From the NCBI GenBank assembly GCA_038257845.1, contig JBBSQL010000047.1, positions 1 through 21,084 of the forward strand: a DNA stretch of 21,084 nucleotides, given 5' to 3'. How positions within the stretch are numbered: position 1 is the first letter of the stretch; every line of letters begins with the position of its first letter. Positions 7,130-15,386 of the stretch are shown here, in pieces. Under the pieces are notes generated by a model that searched no databases, was not told where the DNA came from, and saw nothing but the letters and a program-made list of their open reading frames with translations. Source of the stretch: JAFDXJ01 sp038257845 (GTDB lineage: Bacteria; Bacteroidota; Bacteroidia; Chitinophagales; Chitinophagaceae). The position numbers and the translations under genes are program-made.

Positions 7130-7603
7130 ATGGCCAAAACAGTTCGCAAAAAAACAACTGCAGGAGAAAAAGACGCTAAAAATACTGGCAGTTCCACAGG
7201 CCTTAAATATGCGGACAAATCTGCCGGCCAGCCCGAGCTTATTCCTGTTTTTGAAACGTTGAAAAAGTTGTTATTGCCTTATGTAAAAGGGCCCATAAAA
7301 TTGCGTGGTGGTGACGGCGGACAAATGACGTTGGTAAGTGAAAAAGAAATTGAAGTTGCCGGCAGGAAAAGAAAGGAGCTCTGGTTCGCGGCCATTTTAA
7401 TTCAAAAAGGGTATGTAGGTTTTTATTATATGCCAGTGTATGTAGAGAGTGAAATTAAAAAAATATTCGAGCCGGAATTATTAAAACTGCTCAAAGGAAA
7501 ATCCTGTTTTCATATAAAAAAATTGGACACTCAAATCATTTCCCAAATAAAATCTGCACTCAAATTGGGATATGATATGTATAAAAAAGTCGGCTGGGTG
7601 TAG
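7130..7603 (+). CDS. DUF1801-like small soluble protein (157 aa)
   Basis: The first 34 residues are a low-complexity, Lys/Ser/Thr-rich tail. The rest (about 35-157) matches the pattern of DUF1801/YdhG-like proteins: ELWFAAILIQKGYVGFYYMP, then a PELLKLLKGKSCFHIKKLD segment with the conserved GKSCF turn, and a C-terminal helix. The fold is small and soluble, with no signal peptide or membrane segment. The biochemical role is unclear; some relatives such as B. subtilis YdhG (Fra) are described as iron chaperones, which is not enough to assign a function here. The gene follows citrate synthase after 15 bases and is probably co-transcribed. A weak hairpin with a T-run lies downstream (7644-7675). 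Confidence 0.75.
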   Translation: MAKTVRKKTTAGEKDAKNTGSSTGLKYADKSAGQPELIPVFETLKKLLLPYVKGPIKLRGGDGGQMTLVSEKEIEVAGRKRKELWFAAILIQKGYVGFYYMPVYVESEIKKIFEPELLKLLKGKSCFHIKKLDTQIISQIKSALKLGYDMYKKVGWV

Positions 7604-7643
7604 CTTTCAGCTTAGTAGTATTTTTTTAAATGATTTTGCTTCC

Positions 7644-7675
7644 GATTGATACGCTTTAAAATATCAATTCTTTTT
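7644..7675 (+). terminator. Weak candidate terminator after the citrate synthase unit
   Basis: ATTGATA (7645-7651) pairs with TATCAAT (7662-7668) across a 10-base loop, followed by CTTTTTATT. The stem is AT-rich and weak, so this is tentative. Confidence 0.3.
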
Positions 7676-7892
7676 ATTCGGTCTTATAAATTTAAAATCA
7701 TCATTTTAAAACTGTTCCAAAGGAAAGTCTTGTGCTCTATTAAAAGTATTTCTTCATGAAGTTCTGAGTCAAATTTTATGACTGCTTAAAAATAATTTAT
7801 GGTGATTATTTCCCATACTCCACAACTTTTTTTAAAAATGTGAAAAAAATTACTTCGCTATTTGTTGATTATGTATTTTTTTTGCAATTCAA

Positions 7893-9002
7893 ATGAACCA
7901 GCCAGGAAATCCCACAACAAACAATTCAGCAATTTTATTATTACAGGACGGGCATATTTTGAATGGCCGCGCTTTTGGAAAAAAAGGTACTGCCACCGGG
8001 GAAATATGTTTTAATACAGGCATGACCGGTTACCAGGAAGTTTTTACCGATCCCAGTTATTTTGGCCAGGTGCTGATCATGAATAATGTGCATACCGGTA
8101 ATTACGGCGTAAGCGTAAAAGATATTGAAAGCAATGGCGTCAAGATCAATGCACTCATTGGCCGCAACCTTGAAAATAAATATTCACGCTACCTCGCGGA
8201 TGATTCCCTTGATGCGTATTTAATTAAAAATAATATAGTGGCCATTGAAGGCGTGGATACCCGGGCACTGGTAACGCATATCCGCGAAAAAGGCGCCATG
8301 AATTGTATCATTTCTTCAGAACATACCGATATAAAAAAACTGAAAGAATTGCTTGACGCAGTTCCAAATATGGACGGACTTTCACTCGCCAATGAAGTAA
8401 GCACGAAAGAAATTTATTCTGTAGGCCAGGAAGGCTCAGCATTAAAAGTGGCCGTACTGGATTATGGCATTAAGAAAAATATTTTAGATTGTCTTGTAAA
8501 CCGCGGCGTATATGCACGCGTTTTTCCTGCATCAACTTCGCTGGAAGAACTCAAACAATTTGAACCCGATGGTTATTTTATTTCCAATGGTCCCGGCGAT
8601 CCTGCTGCCATGCCGGAAGCAGTGGATTTGATAAGAAATATTCTGAAAGAAGATAAACCTTTTTTTGGTATTTGTCTCGGTCACCAGTTACTGGCTTTAG
8701 CGAATGATATTCCCACTTACAAAATGCACCACGGCCATCGCGGATTAAATCATCCCGTAAAAAATGTAATCACAGGTGTTTGTGAGATCACAACGCAAAA
8801 TCATGGTTTTGGTATTGATGCTGAAGCCGTACGAAAAAATGAAAATATCATCATCACACATGTCAACCTCAATGATCAAAGCATTGAAGGCATTCGCATG
8901 AAAGACAAACCCGCATTCAGTGTACAATATCACCCTGAAAGTACACCCGGCCCTTTTGATTCAAGGTATTTGTTTGATGAGTTCGTGGAAATGATGAAGT
9001 AG
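7893..9002 (+). CDS. carA: Carbamoyl-phosphate synthase small (glutamine amidotransferase) subunit
   Basis: CarA hydrolyses glutamine and channels ammonia to the large subunit CarB, which makes carbamoyl phosphate for pyrimidine and arginine synthesis. At 369 aa it is of normal length. The N-terminal CPSase small-chain domain has the hallmark FNTGMTGYQEVFTDPSY at about 40-56 and GVDTRALVTHIREKGA at about 120-135. The class I amidotransferase domain occupies about 185-369, with the nucleophile Cys261 in FFGICLGHQ and the His347/Glu349 pair in YHPES. All catalytic residues are present. carB is not adjacent: the next gene, bioB, is convergent and beyond a repeat-rich spacer. The leader holds TTTG at 7861-7864 and a T-run ending in TTTG at 7884, only 9 bases before the ATG. 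Confidence 0.96.
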   Translation: MNQPGNPTTNNSAILLLQDGHILNGRAFGKKGTATGEICFNTGMTGYQEVFTDPSYFGQVLIMNNVHTGNYGVSVKDIESNGVKINALIGRNLENKYSRYLADDSLDAYLIKNNIVAIEGVDTRALVTHIREKGAMNCIISSEHTDIKKLKELLDAVPNMDGLSLANEVSTKEIYSVGQEGSALKVAVLDYGIKKNILDCLVNRGVYARVFPASTSLEELKQFEPDGYFISNGPGDPAAMPEAVDLIRNILKEDKPFFGICLGHQLLALANDIPTYKMHHGHRGLNHPVKNVITGVCEITTQNHGFGIDAEAVRKNENIIITHVNLNDQSIEGIRMKDKPAFSVQYHPESTPGPFDSRYLFDEFVEMMK

Positions 9003-9146
9003 AGCCCCAACATCTTGCGGCTAATAATAAGATAACAGCGAAAAGCTAACAGATAAAAGTTAGGAGTTGAGAAATTCACAACAAGAAACGCAAAGCAATA
9101 CCTTTCAACAAAAAGAAACCAGAAGCCCAAAACATCAAACTTCGTT

Positions 9147-9340
9147 ATCGGCTTTCTATAAACCTTAATAAAATAAAATTATAAAGGAATATTCAACCTT
9201 ATTTTTTTGAAACTTCAATAATATGGTTTTGGATTTTAAAGAAAGTAGTGTTCTACGAAGATTTATTTCAACATCGTCTTTCTTTAAACCTTAGTAGAAA
9301 ATATATTGAAAAGAGATACCTGCAACCTTATTACCTTATT
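9147..9340. repeat. Two diverged direct repeats, period 126 bp
   Basis: Copy A begins ATCGGCTTTCTATAAACCTT at 9147 and copy B ATCGTCTTTCTTTAAACCTT at 9273. Both then read TTA-TA-AA and, about 30 bases later, a CAACCTTATT box (near 9195 and 9322). A third relative lies at about 20900-20948 (ACCTTAGTAGAAAATAGATT, then CCAACCTTATTTTT). The copies are conserved in blocks, as in an old dispersed noncoding element. Confidence 0.6.
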
Positions 9341-9447
9341 TTATTTTTGCATAAAAAAGTTGAAAATATAACGGCAATTTTTTTTTATAGCGGGAATATT
9401 TTAGAGGTAAATGATAATAATTAACGAGAGACAGCAACTCACAAACA

Positions 9448-9655
9448 AAGGCTTCGGCTCACTTCGGCTGCGCTCAGTACAAGTCGCTCAGCCGCCAATA
9501 ACAAGCATTCAACATAATAACGGCTTCGACTGCGCTCAGCCGCCATCATCAAGCATTCAACATATAATAACGGCTTCGGCTTCGCTCAGCCGTCAGCATT
9601 CAACACCAAAACACAAACACATAATAACGGCTTCGGCTTCGCTCAGCCGCCAGCA
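9448..9655. repeat. Cluster of CGGCTTCG...GCTCAGCCG hairpin units
   Basis: Complete units lie at 9521-9544 (CGGCTTCGACTGCGCTCAGC start), 9571-9592 and 9628-9651 (CGGCTTCGGCTTCGCTCAGC start), with a degenerate start at 9448-9496. Each can fold with CGGCT pairing to AGCCG. Units are separated by AC-rich linkers sharing AGCATTCAACA and ATAATAA, giving a period of about 50-57 bp. A further unit sits at 20975-21000. They look like REP-type intergenic hairpins between convergent genes. Confidence 0.7.
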
Positions 9656-9736
9656 TCCAACAAATCATCAACAAGAAACACCAAACCCAAAACAAATCCT
9701 TTCAAAAACAAAGCAAAACAAAACCCAAAACAATTC

Positions 9737-10726
9737 CTACAACAAAACTTCATTCTTAAACGCTTCCATCGCTTTTAATCCTAAAAGGTCAAACATTTTT
9801 GCATCGGCATCATAACCCGGATTTGCAGTCGTTAATAATTTATCACCCGCGAAAATTGAATTAGCGCCGGCGAGAAAACAAAGCGCTTGTTCTGCCACGC
9901 TCATTTCATTTCTTCCCGCACTCAATCGCACTTTTGTAGATGGCATGAGTATGCGCGCCGTTGCAATCATCCGCACCATATCCCAAATATCCACGCACGA
10001 ATTATTTTCCAGAGGTGTTCCTTTTACAGGTACCAATGCATTGATGGGAACACTTTCAGGGTGTTGTGGCATATTGCATAATGTATGTAACATATCTATG
10101 CGGTCCTCGTGCGTTTCACCCAGGCCGATGATGCCTCCACAACAAACTGTAACACCTGCTTTACGCACATGATCCAGCGTATCCAGCCGGTCGTTGTATG
10201 TGCGAGTGCTGATGATTTCTGTATAATGTTTTTTACTAGTATCGAGGTTGTGGTTGTATGCATACAATCCTGCATCAGCGAGCCTTTGCGCTTGTTCTTC
10301 CGTAAGCATACCCATCGTGCAACAAACTTCCAGGCCCAGTTCATTTACCCCTTTTACCATTTCCAATACACGGTCAAAGTCCCGGTTGTCTCGCACTTCC
10401 CGCCAGGCCGCACCCATGCAAAAACGTGTACTGCCTGCAGCTTTTGCTTTACGTGCATTGGCGAGTACATCGTCCGTTTTCATCAGCGCCTGTACTTCGA
10501 TATCCGTCGTATAACGCGCCGCCTGCGGGCAATAGGCGCAGTCTTCGGTGCAACCTCCCGTTTTAATACTTAATAAAGTACAGACCTGCACTTCCGCAGT
10601 TTCATTATTTGTATGATGCACGGAAGCCGCTTTGAAAATTAATTGCAGTAATGGCAAATTATATATTTCACTGATTTCATCAATCGTGTGTTTTTGTAAA
10701 TTATTATTGATCATATTTTTTTGCAT
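9737..10726 (-). CDS. bioB: Biotin synthase
   Basis: BioB is a radical SAM enzyme that inserts sulfur into dethiobiotin, the last step of biotin synthesis. The 329-aa protein has the radical SAM cluster motif CTEDCAYC with Cys59, Cys63 and Cys66. It also has the residues expected to hold the sulfur-donating [2Fe-2S] cluster: Cys in RFCMGAAWR, Cys in EVCCTMGML, Cys in VCCGGIIGLGE, and Arg in RLSAGRNEM. The ATG at 10726 is taken as the start; Met5 (ATG at 10714) is an alternative, as both give a normal N-terminus. No other biotin gene is nearby. Upstream is a TATATTTG box almost touching the ATG and a 7-bp tandem repeat. No hairpin terminator follows, only the hairpin repeat cluster. Confidence 0.96.
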   Translation of the reverse strand: MQKNMINNNLQKHTIDEISEIYNLPLLQLIFKAASVHHTNNETAEVQVCTLLSIKTGGCTEDCAYCPQAARYTTDIEVQALMKTDDVLANARKAKAAGSTRFCMGAAWREVRDNRDFDRVLEMVKGVNELGLEVCCTMGMLTEEQAQRLADAGLYAYNHNLDTSKKHYTEIISTRTYNDRLDTLDHVRKAGVTVCCGGIIGLGETHEDRIDMLHTLCNMPQHPESVPINALVPVKGTPLENNSCVDIWDMVRMIATARILMPSTKVRLSAGRNEMSVAEQALCFLAGANSIFAGDKLLTTANPGYDADAKMFDLLGLKAMEAFKNEVLL

Positions 10727-10731
10727 AAAAA

Positions 10732-10739
10732 CAAATATA
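10732..10739 (-). promoter_or_regulatory. Candidate -7 box (TATATTTG) abutting bioB
   Basis: On the minus strand TATATTTG matches TAnnTTTG perfectly and ends 5 bases before the bioB ATG (10726). Transcription would start at or next to the start codon, implying a leaderless bioB mRNA, or that the downstream Met5 codon is used. Confidence 0.35.
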
Positions 10740-10759
10740 GGATAAGAAGGGAATAATTT

Positions 10760-10787
10760 TTAATGGTTAATGGTTAATTGTTAATGA
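10760..10787. repeat. Four tandem 7-bp units (TTAATGG-type) upstream of bioB
   Basis: The units are TTAATGG, TTAATGG, TTAATTG and TTAATGA, directly upstream of the candidate -7 box. They could be a microsatellite or a multi-site operator. They do not match the two-half-site BirA operator pattern. Confidence 0.55.
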
Positions 10788-10902
10788 AGGATTTTAGATA
10801 TATTTTTTTTGATGCAGGATTTTATTTTCTTTTTTGCCTTTTCTTTTTTCTAACTCACTTTATTTCTTTTTTTTAAAACAGATCAAGGAGTTATTTTTTT
10901 TC

Positions 10903-10927
10903 AAAAAAAAACCCGGTATTCACCGGG
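10903..10927 (-). terminator. Rho-independent terminator of the metalloprotease gene
   Basis: Read on the minus strand, CCCGGT (10927-10922) pairs perfectly with ACCGGG (10917-10912) across a 4-base loop and is followed by nine T residues (10911-10903). It lies 24 bases after the stop codon of the metalloprotease gene. Confidence 0.88.
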
Positions 10928-10951
10928 CTTTTATAAAACAATTTTAAAAAT

Positions 10952-13480
10952 TTATTTAGGATCAAGTGCCACTTTAATTCGCTGCGCCAAATCCTGTAAA
11001 TGATATTTGCTGAGCTTATCAGAAGTGCCTGGAATAGCTGCTACAATATCACTTCTCAAACTGCTGAGATGCGCACGTACGATGGAAGAAACATCCGTAT
11101 TTTTTACATTGGTATTAAACAATGCGGCTAATTGCGGTGGCAGGTTTTGAATCGCCGGGCTTGCCGTTGGGTTGATCATAGCAATCAAATCTTCAACATA
11201 CGTTTTCTGAAGATTCCTGCGATAATTATCAATCGGCTTTTTAGTGGAGAGTTCACTCCATACACCTTTTTTCAGATCTGTAAGCATATCATCTACACCA
11301 TACGTATCTGTAGCACCAAAACGGCTGGTACTTAAAACCATCCTGTTCAAACGTGCTGCATTCAAAAGGCTGTTGATACTATTTGCCTGGATAAATGAAA
11401 CGATGTCTGCCGTTACAGGATTGCTGAATTTGTTCAGAATATTTTTATCCAGCAACCAGTTTGGTGTTTCGTATAATTGTTTGTTTAAAAAACTGATCGC
11501 ATCTTTTTGCATACTTACCGGCGTTGGCGTATATACATCACCTGTTTGCTCCACACTCTTCGGTGTTTCATAAATGCCACCCACATTTTTTAAAACATGA
11601 CCCATGTAGCGACTGAACTGAATTGCAAGCTGTGTGTACATTTCATCCAGGTTATCATATTTATCACCTTCTTCTTTTGTCCATACCGGGAGATTGGTCA
11701 GAATTCTTTTTAAATTCATGATCCCATAATTGCTTGCAATCATTGCATTATCGCCAAGGTCTTCTGTTTGTGAACGCGGGTCAAACGGATTTGATTCAGT
11801 ACCAAACCATAAGCGTGGATTTGCACTGAGGCTGTCTAAGATCCATTTATTCGTAATTTTTGCATCATCTTTTTCATTGGCTGCACCGGAATAAGAATAG
11901 CCCCACTGAATGGCCCATTTATCATAATCACCAATACGTGGAAATAAACCAGCTTCACTAATATTATCTTCCGGTTGCGCTACATAATTAAAACGTGCGT
12001 AGTCCATGATAGAAGCGGTATGTCCGTGTGCTTCCACCCAGGCCTTATTGCGCAACATTTCTACTGGCGTTCTGCTGCTGCTGCCCATATTATGGCGAAG
12101 TCCCAGGGTATGTCCTATTTCATGTGAAGAAACAAAACGGATCAGTTCGCCCATTAATGTATCATCGAATTTCATTTTCCTGGCTTTGGGATCAACGGCG
12201 GCAGTTTGGATAAAATACCAGTCGTGTAATAGTTGCATTACATTATGGTACCAGCCGATATGGCTTTCCAATATTTCACCCGTGCGCGGATCATGAATGT
12301 TTGGTCCATAAGCATTTTCAATATCAGAGGCAAAATAACGGATTGCGGAAAAACGTGCATCATCCAGGCTCATGGTCGTGTCGCCTTCCGGCCATTCTTT
12401 TGCCATGATCGCATTTTTAAACCCGGCTTTTTCAAAAGCTTTCTGCCAGTCGTTCACACCCATGATCAGGTAAGGACGCCATTGTTTTGGTGTGGCCGGA
12501 TCTATATAATAAACAATTGGTTTTATAGGTTCTACCAGTTCTCCTCTTTTCCATTTCTCCATATCTTCCGGTTTTGGTTCAAGGCGCCAGTGAATAATGA
12601 AAATATCATCTTTCACTTTTTGCTGATCGTCCCCAAATACCGTATAATCATCTGCGAAATAGCCAACACGCGGATCAAATAATCTTTTTTTCATTTGATT
12701 AGCAGGCAGCATAATAAAAGAGGTATTCAACTCAAATGTAACCGCACCGGCAGCTTCGGCTGCAGGCAGTGAAACAGATTGTGACTGTCCGCCGGGTTGT
12801 GGAATAGATATAAAAGTCTTTGTTGTTTTTACTTCTGTATTTATTGGAAACGTGTGAATGGTTTCAATAAAGCTCCTGTCCGGAGAAAGACTCATCAGGT
12901 TATAATTTTTCTTAACCCGCGGGCTCAGGCTCACCACCTGGTTATCTCCTTTAAAAAAATCTGTAACATCTATCACCACGCTGTTTGAATCTTTGCCGAA
13001 TGCTTTGATATCAAAGGATTGGGCGATCGGGTTGACGTTTGAATTTTTTACAGCCGTATAAATTTTGTTGGTTGAATCTGCGAAACTAATGAGTGTTACT
13101 ACACGTAAAAATACATTATCCGAAAGGCCTTTTTCCCAAAGGATGGTTTGTTGATTTACCAGTTCGCCACCATAAATACTTCCGCCGCCGGCAACTTTAC
13201 TATACCTGGTCACGGTAAGTATTTCACGGTTCATCATGGAATCGGGAATTTCAAAATACCATTTATCATCCACCTTGTGCACGGTAAAGAGGCCCACAGT
13301 AGTAATGGCTTTATCCGTGATCACATCTTCATATTTTTTCGGAGCCGTTTTAGGGGTGGCAGGCGGTGTCGTTTTCTTTACCGTGTTTGCGGGCACTGTA
13401 TCAGTAACCGGTTTTTTCTTTTGGGAAATAGCGAATGTTGCCGGTAAAAGCAACAGCAGCAGGAGTGTCCATTTTTTCAT
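10952..13480 (-). CDS. Secreted zinc-dependent metalloprotease (DUF5117/DUF5118 type, 842 aa)
   Basis: The N-terminus is a signal peptide (MKKWTLLLLLLLPATFAIS) followed by a Lys/Thr/Pro-rich linker to about residue 48, so the protein is exported. The next 250 residues fit the DUF5118 and DUF5117 regions typical of this Bacteroidota family. The catalytic metzincin motif HEIGHTLGLRH is at 453-463 (zinc ligands His453, His457, His463; general base Glu454), and the Met-turn is SIMDY with Met492. The C-terminal third is the DUF4953-like helical part with no type IX sorting domain visible. It presumably cleaves proteins or peptides in the periplasm or outside the cell; the substrate is unknown. It stands alone with its own terminator and is divergent from exbB. 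Confidence 0.92.
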   Translation of the reverse strand: MKKWTLLLLLLLPATFAISQKKKPVTDTVPANTVKKTTPPATPKTAPKKYEDVITDKAITTVGLFTVHKVDDKWYFEIPDSMMNREILTVTRYSKVAGGGSIYGGELVNQQTILWEKGLSDNVFLRVVTLISFADSTNKIYTAVKNSNVNPIAQSFDIKAFGKDSNSVVIDVTDFFKGDNQVVSLSPRVKKNYNLMSLSPDRSFIETIHTFPINTEVKTTKTFISIPQPGGQSQSVSLPAAEAAGAVTFELNTSFIMLPANQMKKRLFDPRVGYFADDYTVFGDDQQKVKDDIFIIHWRLEPKPEDMEKWKRGELVEPIKPIVYYIDPATPKQWRPYLIMGVNDWQKAFEKAGFKNAIMAKEWPEGDTTMSLDDARFSAIRYFASDIENAYGPNIHDPRTGEILESHIGWYHNVMQLLHDWYFIQTAAVDPKARKMKFDDTLMGELIRFVSSHEIGHTLGLRHNMGSSSRTPVEMLRNKAWVEAHGHTASIMDYARFNYVAQPEDNISEAGLFPRIGDYDKWAIQWGYSYSGAANEKDDAKITNKWILDSLSANPRLWFGTESNPFDPRSQTEDLGDNAMIASNYGIMNLKRILTNLPVWTKEEGDKYDNLDEMYTQLAIQFSRYMGHVLKNVGGIYETPKSVEQTGDVYTPTPVSMQKDAISFLNKQLYETPNWLLDKNILNKFSNPVTADIVSFIQANSINSLLNAARLNRMVLSTSRFGATDTYGVDDMLTDLKKGVWSELSTKKPIDNYRRNLQKTYVEDLIAMINPTASPAIQNLPPQLAALFNTNVKNTDVSSIVRAHLSSLRSDIVAAIPGTSDKLSKYHLQDLAQRIKVALDPK

Positions 13481-13620
13481 ATAAAATATTTGGTTAAAAA
13501 AGGGTTGAATGTAATAAAGTTGCGAATGTACACTTTCTAAAAAAACAGGTACCGCTTTTTTGATGAATGGGATTTTCGAACCATTTTTTTTAAAAAAAAT
13601 AAAAAAATTAAACAGGTAAA

Positions 13621-13650
13621 TTTGTTTCTTTAAATAAAAATTCTATTTTG
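13621..13650 (+). promoter_or_regulatory. Candidate promoter of the exbB-exbD-tonB operon
   Basis: TTTG (13621-13624), a 19-base spacer and TATTTTG (13644-13650) fit the Bacteroidota promoter pattern TTTG-N19-TAnnTTTG, short by one base in the -7 box. The leader to the exbB ATG would be about 100 bases. Confidence 0.45.
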
Positions 13651-13759
13651 TGCTGGCAAAAATATAATTGAAGTGTTTATGGATAAACCAATAAATTTCA
13701 CTACAATTGTAGATTACAACTTTATCATCCAATTTTAAAAACAAAAAAACAATTGTGTT

Positions 13760-14623
13760 ATGGCTGAATTTAAACCAACCGCAACAGCGCCAAACAAGAG
13801 TGTAACATCCGTGCAACCAAAAAGAAAAAGCAATGTCATCTCCTGGATCGCGCCATTTCTCTGCCTCATCATAGGCTATATTTTATGGCGTTACGTGATT
13901 GGCGCGAACAGTAATTTTGATCGTCCTGATATGGCTGGCGGATTCTGGCCTGACCAGCAAGGCCCCAAAGGAAATTTACCGCGTATGTATCTCGGAGGTA
14001 TTATTGTACCGATCCTGATTGGTACTTTATTAACTACACTTGTATTTGTCGTGGAGCGTTTATTGACTGTTATGAAAGCTTCAGGTACAGGTAATAATGC
14101 TGAGTTTATCCGCCGCGTGCAATTTCATTTGGCCAACAAAGATTTAGACAAAGCACTTGCAGAATGCGATAAACAAAAAGGTTCTGTCGGAAACGTAATG
14201 AAAGCCGGCCTGCGTAAATACCGCGAAATGATTGGTAATACTGAATTGGCTACAGACCAGAAAGTGTTGAATATTCAAAAAGAAATAGAAGAAGCGACGG
14301 CACTCGAATTACCGATGCTTGAAAAGAACCTCGTTTACCTTTCTACCATTGCATCCATTGCCACATTGGTTGGTTTGCTTGGAACGGTAATCGGTATGAT
14401 CCGCGCGTTTGCATCACTCGGGGAAGCTGGAGGCGGTGACGCTGCACAGCATTTGTCCCAGGGTATTTCCGAGGCTTTGTATAATACGGCATTGGGTATT
14501 GGTACATCCGCAGTAGCGATCATATTCTATAATGTATTCACTACACGTATTGATGGTATCACGTATGGTATTGATGAATCCGGATTTACACTTACACAAA
14601 GCTTTGCTGCAAATTATAAATAA
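13760..14623 (+). CDS. exbB: MotA/TolQ/ExbB proton channel family protein (287 aa)
   Basis: ExbB forms the pentameric inner-membrane channel that, with ExbD, turns proton flow into motion of TonB. Membrane segments are at about 27-48, 77-101, 191-216 and 236-260; the cytoplasmic domain lies between the second and third. The long third segment (LVYLSTIASIATLVGLLGTV) and GISEALYNTALGIGTSAVAI are the family's channel-lining helices. The extra N-terminal helix, with a Gly/Pro-rich loop at 50-75, is a feature of the Bacteroidota form; E. coli ExbB has three helices. First gene of a four-gene operon with exbD, exbD and tonB, which fixes the assignment over TolQ or MotA. Confidence 0.93.
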   Translation: MAEFKPTATAPNKSVTSVQPKRKSNVISWIAPFLCLIIGYILWRYVIGANSNFDRPDMAGGFWPDQQGPKGNLPRMYLGGIIVPILIGTLLTTLVFVVERLLTVMKASGTGNNAEFIRRVQFHLANKDLDKALAECDKQKGSVGNVMKAGLRKYREMIGNTELATDQKVLNIQKEIEEATALELPMLEKNLVYLSTIASIATLVGLLGTVIGMIRAFASLGEAGGGDAAQHLSQGISEALYNTALGIGTSAVAIIFYNVFTTRIDGITYGIDESGFTLTQSFAANYK

Positions 14624-14683
14624 TAATTTGTGGAAATACAAAGTGGATGCATCTCATTACCTGACGACAAAAAATTATAAAAA

Positions 14684-15355
14684 ATGGGAAGACCCAAAAT
14701 TGCCAGGAAAAGTACGATAGTGGACATGACTGCCATGTGTGACGTGGCATTCCTGCTGCTAACATTCTTTATCCTTGCTACAAAATTTAAACCTTCTGAA
14801 GCAGTGCCGGTAAGTACACCGAAATCTGTGGCATCTAAAATTGCCCCTGAAAATGATATCATAATGGTATCTATGGATAAGGACGGCCGCGCATATATTT
14901 CAACGGGTGATGGCTCAACTGATAAAGAAAATAAAACGGCGATTTTGAATACGGTGAATACAGATAAAAATCTCGGCCTAACTGAAAGTGAAATTAAAGC
15001 ACTTGTAGCCGCGCCATTTATTGGCGTACCAATGTCACAACTCAGCCAGCAGGCAAAAATGCCGAAGGATCAAATGAGTTCGAAAACATTACCCGGTATT
15101 CCAATTAAAGACACGGCAAATAATGAAATGATTGAATGGATGAAAGCTGTGCATGATGTGTACCAGGGGCAAAAATTGAACCTTTTGCTCAAAGGTGATA
15201 ATGCAGCGATGTACCCTTCTTTTAAAAACATTATTGATGCTTTGAAAAAGAATGACCTGCTGAAGTTTCAAATGGTTACGAATCCACAAAATGTTCCGGA
15301 AGGTACAGATCTCTGGAAAGAAAATATGGACAAGAAGCCAACAGCGAAGGAATAA
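14684..15355 (+). CDS. exbD: ExbD/TolR-family protein, first copy (223 aa)
   Basis: ExbD is a single-span protein that sits inside the ExbB pentamer and couples proton flow to TonB. The N-terminal tail is short and basic (MGRPKIARK), followed by the one membrane helix at about 18-35 with the essential proton-carrying aspartate at Asp20 in MTAMCDVAFLLLTFFI. The periplasmic domain is longer than in E. coli ExbD (141 aa): it has a Pro/Lys/Gln-rich middle (about 100-140) before a C-terminal ExbD-like strand-helix part that includes VYQGQKLNLLLKGDN. It begins 60 bases after exbB and is followed 31 bases later by the second exbD. Confidence 0.92.
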   Translation: MGRPKIARKSTIVDMTAMCDVAFLLLTFFILATKFKPSEAVPVSTPKSVASKIAPENDIIMVSMDKDGRAYISTGDGSTDKENKTAILNTVNTDKNLGLTESEIKALVAAPFIGVPMSQLSQQAKMPKDQMSSKTLPGIPIKDTANNEMIEWMKAVHDVYQGQKLNLLLKGDNAAMYPSFKNIIDALKKNDLLKFQMVTNPQNVPEGTDLWKENMDKKPTAKE

Positions 15356-15386
15356 AACAAATTACTGACAATAAAAATAATGTATC

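Larger units (their letters stand above)
9003..9736. other. Gene-free, repeat-rich spacer between convergent carA and bioB
   Basis: No credible gene is present. The left end (about 9030-9070) holds a diverged version of the AAGCTAACAGATAA motif found again at 20829 and 21006. 9147-9340 holds two diverged direct repeats, 9448-9655 a cluster of GC-rich hairpin units, and the rest is AC-rich low-complexity DNA. The one plus-strand frame here (9411-9815) is made of repeat translations and runs into bioB, so it is not called. Confidence 0.7.

Noticed and set aside
9448..9655. CRISPR-like array
   Set aside because: Repeats are short, GC-rich and imperfect, spacers share sequence with each other, spacing is irregular and no cas gene is nearby. 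REP-like repeats fit better.
9411..9815. Plus-strand frame of 134 codons with Ser/Gln/His-rich repeats
   Set aside because: It is a translation of the noncoding hairpin repeats and their linkers and overlaps the 3' end of bioB on the other strand; composition is not protein-like.
10109..10573. Plus-strand frame of 154 codons inside bioB
   Set aside because: It is antisense to the conserved core of bioB, whose cluster and active-site residues are all present; a shadow of that gene.
10740..10951. BirA operator upstream of bioB
   Set aside because: No paired TTGTAACC-like half-sites were found; only the 7-bp tandem units are present.
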